Notes under the pieces: generated by a model
The model's input: the letters and a program-made list of their open reading frames with translations, nothing else
Databases searched by the model: none
Told to the model about the DNA's origin: nothing
Translations under genes and position numbers: made by a program
Shown here: in pieces, positions 36,801 to 45,800 of the stretch
How positions within the stretch are numbered: the stretch's first letter is position 1
How the letters are laid out: every line of letters starts with the position of its first letter
From: Atherinomorus stipes
Lineage: Eukaryota; Chordata; Actinopteri; Atheriniformes; Atherinidae
NCBI GenBank assembly: GCA_023101725.1
Contig: JALJCO010001022.1
Coordinates: 102,863 to 166,862, forward strand
Direction of reading: 5' to 3'
Length of the DNA: 64,000 nt

Positions 36801-39800
36801 CATCTATAAGTTGTCAATGACACTGAGACAACACAACTCCAGTGTGCTTTTTTTTTTCTCACCCCCACTTATGTTGAGCACAGAAAAAGACCAAAACAAG
36901 ATTGATTTTATTTTAAATCAAATTTTTGCAAAATTGCCATTTAGTTAAATGGAAGGATGTTTCAATACATTTTATTACAAAACTTATTTTACAAAAGTTA
37001 TTTTACTGTTAACTAAACTGCTATCCAGTAAGCTTTTTTTTTCATGAAGATGATTTGATTAAAATAAATTGACTTTAATGTGATAAACACATGCACACTG
37101 TTGGCGAGCTTGTGCTAACTTCATTTTCTTTATTGCCCTTAAACCAGATAATTGATCCTCTACTGCTGTGAACAAGGCAGACTCACAATACATTCTTGGC
37201 CCATTTGTTGTGGATATTCAGTATCAGCTGCTTTACTGGGGCACTGATGGATTTCATCATGGTAAACAGATTTATCTGTGTGTCCAAATGAGCATCTTGG
37301 TTTTGTTTGCCCACAGGTTGACGCTGGTCAGGGGCTGCTTTTGAACGATGAGAGAAAGGATTCTCTTTCTTCATCCACTAAACCATTTCTCAAAAGACAG
37401 ACTGCGGCTGCTCATCTAAGGGGTCAGTATCAGGCATCCGTCAGGCAGAAGAAAGTCAACCAGGTGAGGCAGAATGGTACAGAACAGAGGGGGAGAGGAA
37501 CGGAGCCAGTTTGTCCAATCAGAGCTCCCTTCAGGACAGAAGCCTCCCCCATCAGCATTCCACTCAAACCAAGATTCAGCTGCAGCCTCATACAAACCTG
37601 CAGTACTACCACAACAGAAGCTCATCTCTCCCAACTAATGCAAGCGCTGAGCTTTTAAAGGTACGTTGTAAAGTTTGTTTCAGCACACGGCATAATGTTC
37701 ACCATCTGTGCACTATGGACGGTAAATGCTCTGAAAAGTAAGATGTTGCATTAAACTGTCATATTTGAGGATTACTGTAACATAACTTTTGTAAACCAGA
37801 AAAAGATCTGTTACTTTGAATAAACTATAAAAAACTGATTTAAAAAAAGACCAAATTTAATAGAAATTTTGACTTGTCAACTGTTTACAGTATACAATGA
37901 ACTTCACCTTAGTGGTTTAGCTGCAGTGAGAGCTAACAGGCCCACAGAATTTAATTGGTCCGACTCTGTAATTTCCCAGACTTGCTTTTAAAATCTGTGT
38001 CTCTAATTAATTTAAAACTGGGAAGTTATGCTTTAAAATCAGGGACAAAAGGTCAGTTGGCTTATCTTAAAAGAATGGAATAAATCAGCTAAAATGAGGG
38101 CTGTATAGTGCATCAAATTTATCACCAGATTATCTTCACAAGATTAATGTAGAAAAAACTATTTTGACTTTAAATTGGACAAACATATGCATATTGATCT
38201 GCATTCCACTGAGAGGATGTTCTGTTTTTGTTCATGTTGTACTACTGCAGCAGAAGTGGAAAACAGCGGTCATTAAAATATAATTGATATTTGCATTTAT
38301 TCATGTCAACATGGCCAGTAGGTGTCACTGATGGTACAGCTCGTTTATCTGTGTCGTAAGAGGCAAACAGTTTGGAGACATGCATGCAGGTCTCTAAGAA
38401 TCATGACACAGCTGTCTGTAGCGAAAACAATATGTAGGTGAAATATACTAACAGTACTAACCTTTAAATATCTTCAGATCTAACTCCCCCTCCACTTTGT
38501 CAAACGTGGACAGCCAGAGCTGCAGCTCATCTTTGCCATTTCTCCCGCGAGCAGATTTAGTTTAAAAAGGCCCAAAGATGGTAAAAATAGGAGGGTTTTT
38601 TCTATTCCATTTTTCTTGTTAAAATTAATCTTTCTTATAAGATGCATATGTATTATTAACCACTTTTAACAGGTGGTTAAAATCAGCAAATTAAAGAATT
38701 TGTGATGATCAGAAATTAAAGCTTGAAAGTTGTGGTTATTTTAAATGATGGTCTGCAGGACACCTGATTAAATGGAACCATTAAGTTTTCTGTGGCTCAG
38801 TCTTTCTGCTGCACTGTAAAAAGGACTGACGAGTCTGTTGCAGCTTTTAGGGTGATCCGCTGTCCTTATAATACTGTTAATGTTGCCTCTACTATTAAAC
38901 AAATCCACCTAACAGAAAATGAGGACAACTGTGTGGAAACGGTGTTTTGAATTTAACCTTCTGTAGGATGATGTGCTTTTGTTCAAAATTAGTTGACTTG
39001 AATATGTGTGCCTGTACTCCCTCATTATTGATGTAGGTTGAAGCCTTGCAACATGAAGCTACATCACCGTTAACTAAATCTATAAATATATTGCTGAATG
39101 AGGCCTTCTGACAACAACATAAAACTGATCATTCAGAGTATCCATTACTGTACTTGTGTAGGTGTCTAATTTCCACCAGGAAGCGCAGGACATTGGATCA
39201 CAGGGTGTCACCTTTACCTGTCTGTGTTTGTGTCTTTCAGGTGGATCATAGTGACATGAGAGTAAGCCTGACACTTAAACCCAACAGTTTACCAGACTTT
39301 GGTTTCCACACTCACTGGGACTCCACAGGGACGAGAGTAAAGTTCGTTCAGCCTGGTAAGACCAAAACTCTTGAGAGCTAGAGTTTGTTAACTGGATGAT
39401 ATACTGCACATAAAAATAAGATTAGGTTTTGTCTGAGATACTGTAAGAGCCACGATACCAGTAGTACTTGCACAGTGTGTGTTTAATGGGATCTGTTTAA
39501 GAGAACCGATCAGGAAAAGGTGAAAAATATTTTTGTATGCCTTAAGGGGAAACATGAGTCAGATTTAATTTATTTATACAGCTTAATTTAGCTTTTTAAT
39601 GCCAAGAGAAAATTCATAAATGCATGAGGTTGTGATGACCAAAGCAAGTTATAACTATTAAATGAGCAGATAAATTGTTAGATTTAGTTTTTAAGAATTT
39701 CTGTGCATCAATGAACTACAAAATGCAGCCAGTGATTTAAAACTCAGACATGAATAATTGAGACATGACAGAGGTGTCACTTACTTGCTGCTCCGTAGTT

Positions 39801-42800
39801 TTGGCTTACTGGCCCACTTGTCAACCTAGAGCAGCAACCTGCTGTGGTTTTATTCCCGCCTCATGGTAAATGATTCCTTTTGGTATCTCTTTGCTGTTTG
39901 GCCCTCGTTCTCATGTTTCTTAGTTTTCCTGATGTCTCTCCCTCCTACAGGCAGTCCAGCAGAGCTCTGCAGGCTGCGTGTGGACGATGAGATCGTGGCG
40001 GTTGATGGAGTGGCAGTGGCATACATGACCTACAACCAGTGGAAGGATAAAATGGCTTCTTCTTTGCAAACCGGTTGTCTGACTATGGACATTCGTCGCT
40101 ATGGCATCAAGGGTAAGATGATGAGCTAGAAAAGCAGATTATGTCTTCTACCACCTCCCTGAAATTGTCTGCAATCACTTGATTTCTAACATCTAACCAG
40201 TGGGCACAGACGGCGGTTGATGTGGTCTTAGTTCTGATGACTGTTGCGTTTTAATTAGATTGGAGCTCCAGTGACGAAAATTATGCCAACCAGCCAGGTC
40301 AGAGCAGGATGACCCTCAATCTGACTTCTGCAGCTCCTGTTCTGATAAATTGCACTAATCACCATGCCAAGAGTGCTGCCTCTACAGAAACAGACACACA
40401 AGCGTCCAAGTTTAATGGACAGACAGAAAATGTGAGCAGTTGTTTCAGCCAGATTATTTTTCAAAATGCTCAAAGCTCATCAGATAATTCAGTTTGATTT
40501 TTATGGTTTGTTTTCAACCACTCAGGTAATTCAGGATAAAACCACAGGAGGAGGGCTTTCTGACAACCCCATTGTAGCCAGAAATAAAGGTAACGCAACT
40601 GAAGCAAAGCTGTCAGATATTTGGCAAACTCCACCTTGAATACTTCATGTACTAATGCAATATGTCACCTTTTTATTTGTTCTTTCTTTTCATGTAGATT
40701 ATAGTAGCATAATTAGGAAAAATCAGACAAGAAGGGCAGAATTTTTCAAGCCAAAAGGTAAAATACCAGTATAAACTCTGGTAGCAGCTTTGGTGGCAGG
40801 AGCTTGACTTGGCTAGCTTTTTTCAGTATTCATTACAAGGAAATGCACTTTTTAAGATGGAGTAGCAGATGGAAAGAAAATGGTCTTGAGTTCATGGCCT
40901 TTCAAATACGTACAACTTCCTTAAATGCAGTCACAATGTAAATTTAGAAACGGGAACACTCAAAGTCTTTTCTCTGAGGTACCCTCCATATGACAGGAGT
41001 TGCCGTACATGGATAGTAAATGTGTAACCTAACAATTAGTTTTTTTTAACCCTAACATTTAACCTTTATCTTAAACCTGTTACATACTCCACGAAAGCTC
41101 AAGGCCACAAGAAAAAGACATCTTTTTGTGGGGCTCTGAGAAGTATTGTGTGATTGGCCAGGCATACAAGGTGGGCACAGTCAACACAGAAAAGCAGGAA
41201 GCAGACAGCTGTTGCTTCTGCATTTCTGCTGATGCAGGTTGTACAGATCATTCTAATGAACAGCTGATTGTAGTGACAAAGTAAGAAAATGTAAACAACA
41301 TGTGTGGTGGTCAATTGCACAAAGATGCACTCACTGCTGTGTGCACAGCCCTGCAACAGTTTGTTGATTATGACATCACTAAGTCAATTCTTCATTGCAC
41401 ATAAAACCAAAGGCATTGCCCGCAGTAAGGCCCACCCTGACGAAGCTTCTCATGGAGTATGTAACAAGCTTTAAAGGCGCTATACCTGATTTTACACTTC
41501 TTCGAACCATGAGTGAGGTAAACAGTGTAGTTTGAGCTGTAAGCCCCGCCCCTAACTGCTTCTCCCAGTGAGAAACGCTCCTGCTCTCCCTTATTCTCTC
41601 CTCCCACTCAACATGCATGAAAAAATGTGCACATCTCATGCTCATGCACAAGGAAACTCCAGAGGAAACTTGCATCTTCCAGTGAATTTCTCTTTTTTCG
41701 TGAAGATTAGAATAAAATCAGGTACAGGACCTTTAATTCTAGCCTGTATTACTGTAACTAAACCCAGATTTTCAAGTCAAGGAAAGGTTTGTAATAAACA
41801 GTATGGTGAAAGGGCTAGAGGGCATTGTGTAGGGTAGTGTCTTGTTGCAAATTGATACAAAAAAACAAATAATTTGCAAATTGTTGCACAAAGACGGAGG
41901 AAGAAAAATGGGAGGGGGGGGGGGGGGGGGGGTATTTTCTCTGTGGGGGGTATTTTAAAAAGCCCTGTTTCTGACAGCATTAATCATTATATGTCCGTTA
42001 CAATTGATAGTCTACCAGCCTTTGCTGGGCTTCCTCTTTGCAGCAGTTGCCTCTTTTTTATAGTAGTATTGCTGGTTCTGTATAAATTGGTAGCAGATAA
42101 TAATTTAAAATGTGTGTGGCTGTCTGCTGTGGTTAATGGCTCTGATATGCATGCTGCAATGGCTTTTTCTCTCCAGGCTCCGCAGGAATCAGCTCATGGG
42201 TTTACTTGTGTGGTAAATGTTTACTCTGTGTGTAGTTTCTGTTTTGTTGAAATTGAGCATCATATAGTGATGAAACTGATTGGTGTTTCTCATAAAAGGC
42301 ATGGATCCCTCTTTTTTTTTCTGTACTGTTGCATGCTTAACTCTGCTCAACCGTGTACTTTTCAGTATTTGTATTGTGACATCTTTAAGCTGGGAATACA
42401 TTAGCAGACTCGTAGGCTGATTTACATGCAGCCTTGATGTTGACAGCTTAAGCCTCTATCAGGATTGTCAGTTATTTTATAATCCTGTCCTGCAGGTAAA
42501 GATCCACAGTCAACAAAGTTGTCATTCTTATGAGTGTAATTGTTGTATATTGGTTGTAAGTAACAGTGGGGCACCTCAAGCCTACAGCAAGGCTGCTCTG
42601 ACTGCTGATATATACCAAGACTGTGTACAAGATGGTAAGATGCTGCAAAAAGCTCGAGTCAACAGAATAACTAAATGGTAATGCACTCAGTTCTAATGTG
42701 TCCCCAATCTCCGTATGGTTTGTGTATGACCTATTGCATGCAATACTGCATAAATCTTAATGAGCTTTATGGTGTTTTTCACTGACCGAATTATCTTCTC

Positions 42801-45800
42801 ACACAGGAGGCTCAGAGTCTGCAATATCTGATGTAAGTTACCACACCACTTGATCAAAGTGTGTTTATGCATGGACATACGAGAGCTATCTGTGTGTGTG
42901 ATCACATTTGAGCTTACATTCTGTTTGTGCATTGCCAGCTCCAGGTGCCATCCCTCAGCCCCTCCTCATCCAGCTGGTCATGGGACCGTGAGGAGGATCG
43001 CAGGCGTCAGGAGAAGTGGCAGGAAGAGCAACAGCGCCTCCTGCAGGTGAACACAAACAAATGATAACACATGAGGCAAATTTTAATTTCTGGAGTGCTG
43101 AAGTGTTCTTACAAAACTTTTCATTTTTAGGCTCAATATCAGCGTGATCAGGAGAGGCTGGAGGCAGAGTGGCAGCGAGCACAACAGGATGCAATGGAGG
43201 GCAGGAAGTCTGGGGTAATGGTTTTACAATTTACAGCCTTTTTAAATGCTGTCAGAAAAATCTGTTAAAGTTTTGCATTTGTGATTGAAAATTTGACACT
43301 TATGCAAAAATGTCTTAAACTAATCAGATATTCAGTGTAAATGAAAAGCTAATGTTGAAAGTATTTTCCAGCTCAAATATGGATTGAGGAAAATTATTCA
43401 AATCTGAGCAGTGAAAGCATGGAAACCTTTGCTTTCTGTTGTAACATCCTTTTTTTTCATGCAACTTAAATGATTTTGTTTATCAGTCCAGCTTTTTGTC
43501 CATCACTCCATTTACAGTAGAGCAGCTTCAGGATGCTCCAGGATGTGGGATTCTTTTTTTTTTTTTTTTTCACATGACCTGCTCGAAGTCTTTCCAAAAC
43601 ATTTGTTTTGATTTCATCATTTAGCACTTTTTTAAGCAAGTATTTTGTTGACGCACTTGTTTGTTGAAGGTCATAGTCGTGCTCTTTGACCCAATTTCAG
43701 TTTAGTCAGTTCAGACGGATGTACTCAGGCTAGAATTAAATCTGAATCAGACCAGCAATTTGTAAAAAGGAAGTTATCCTGCTATTGCTATCAACATGTC
43801 TTTCAGATTACATAGTCTTTAATAAGACAGGAACAGCCTCCAAACGACGCTTTTCATTTAGACCAGATAATTCAATTTTAGCCATATCCAGCTCTCCCTT
43901 TTCATGCAGCATTCCAGTTTGCTTTTGACTTTTAGTAAACCTGATTATTAGCATATTTGTATTTGGTAGTGATGCATGATATGAAAGTTTTCCACTGATA
44001 AGACGATTTTCTGCTTCTCATAGGCGATACTGATATAAAAGCTGAAAATGATGTAATATTCATTCCTAGTGCAAAATGAGAAAAATACTTCTTCTGCAGA
44101 CCCAGTAGTTGCCAGGCACGTCATGCTGCGGGTTTGTCACCACCTGTTATATATTGGTTATTTACATAGGGCTGATCTCGATATTCAGTTTTAAAGGCAG
44201 TATCGCCCGATGTCAAGCTGATGATGTCATACCATCTCTAGTATTTAGCTTTGAAACTAGCTAATGTGAAAATAACTTTTTTTTTAAGCATTGAATTGAC
44301 GCCAGTTTCTTTTGTGATTTCATAAACGTATCCACAGATGAGTCAAAGTCTCAAGAAATGGCTTCATAATATTTAACATCCTAAATATTTTGTTCCTGCT
44401 TAATGTGTTGTTGGGATCTGAATTATACCCCTTTATCTTAAGATCAGAGCAACCTAATCATCATATTGAAAAACACTTGACTTTTGCCTTGTAGTCGCTC
44501 CTAGCACCCCAGTCTCTTCTCCCACTCAGATATGTAGTTCTGGATCATTTTCTTCAACAAAATAATGGTAGAATTTAACTTTTTCTAATTTAATTGGGTT
44601 ACTTTGTAAAAAAAACTGGATTAAAAATATCTACAAGGTAGTCAGATCAAGCACAACTATCTTATTTAAGATTCATGGCTTTGTTTCAGAGGTCACGTGA
44701 CCTTTTTTTATTCATTTTGTAGGATTGTACATTTGAAAAGCCAAGTGGTTGTGAGAGTTTTGCCAGCACTCAGCTTTATGTGAATGGACTGACGAAGAAA
44801 AGCAGAGACGAAAAGCAGAATCCTGACAAAGAGCTGAATGAGGCCAGGGCCAAACTCCACAGCAATACACAAAAAGTCCATGAGGACATGGTGATGACTG
44901 AGAAAGATTGGTAAATGAAGCTTTTTCTCACTTATTCATGATGCTAAAATGCTTTATGTACAAACATGTTCTCAGAAAATACTTCTCTCTCTCTCTCTCC
45001 CCCTCTCTGCCTCTGCTGCTGTGTTGCCTGCTGCTTTTTGACGGGCTTTATAACTGCTAATGCTGAACCTCAGGGCTGAGGGCTCCTATGGCTTTGCTCC
45101 GCTGTCTTCTGCACACAGGTCAGAACTTGCTTGGCTAAGTTTCCGGTTATCTCAGCCGTCTGTCTTGTACTAATGGCTCAAACATTTTTGCTTTAGACAT
45201 AATATAAGTTGAATCCAACAAACAGCAATATATATGATTAAAAATGAATTTATTTAGAAAAAATACATGGAATGTTTGAATTTGGATTGGAAAAGAAGAG
45301 ATTTATTGTGGTCTGTCTCTTTTGAAAAGGGCAAAGTCCTTATCTACCCCAGCATTGGCTGAACCCCACACACAGACAGGTTAGTTTACCTTTTGTCATT
45401 TTTATCTTTTTGAAGGAAACAGTGAGTTAACTGTAGATTCTGACTGGTTCAGGTGATTGGAGGAAAAGGAAAGGACAGTCTGTGTCTAAAGCTGAGCAAG
45501 AGAGGCAGCAGATTTTGGAGGAGATGAAGAAAAGGACTCAACTTCTGACCGACAACAGCTGGATACGTCAGCGCAGCAGCAGTTTCCACAAGGATCCCAT
45601 CTATGTGGGCGTCTCCATGAAGAGGTAAGACCAGTTTTTGTACCTCATCCACAGTGGATTTGAAGTGTGACCAGTAGCATCTTAGCTGGCTGCTCCTAAA
45701 ACCATGTGATATTTCATGTGTGCAGATACGAGTCTCTGGACAACCTGGATGCTTTGCGTCAGCCCCCAGACTCAGCTGGTGCATTCACTTACCCTCGCTC

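Noticed and set aside
42572..42633. Possible lmo7 exon reading [19 protein letters not shown] with a GTAAGA donor
   Set aside because: Its acceptor leaves the wrong phase from exon 20: the phase-1 entry hits TGA. Exon 20 joins exon 21 cleanly without it.
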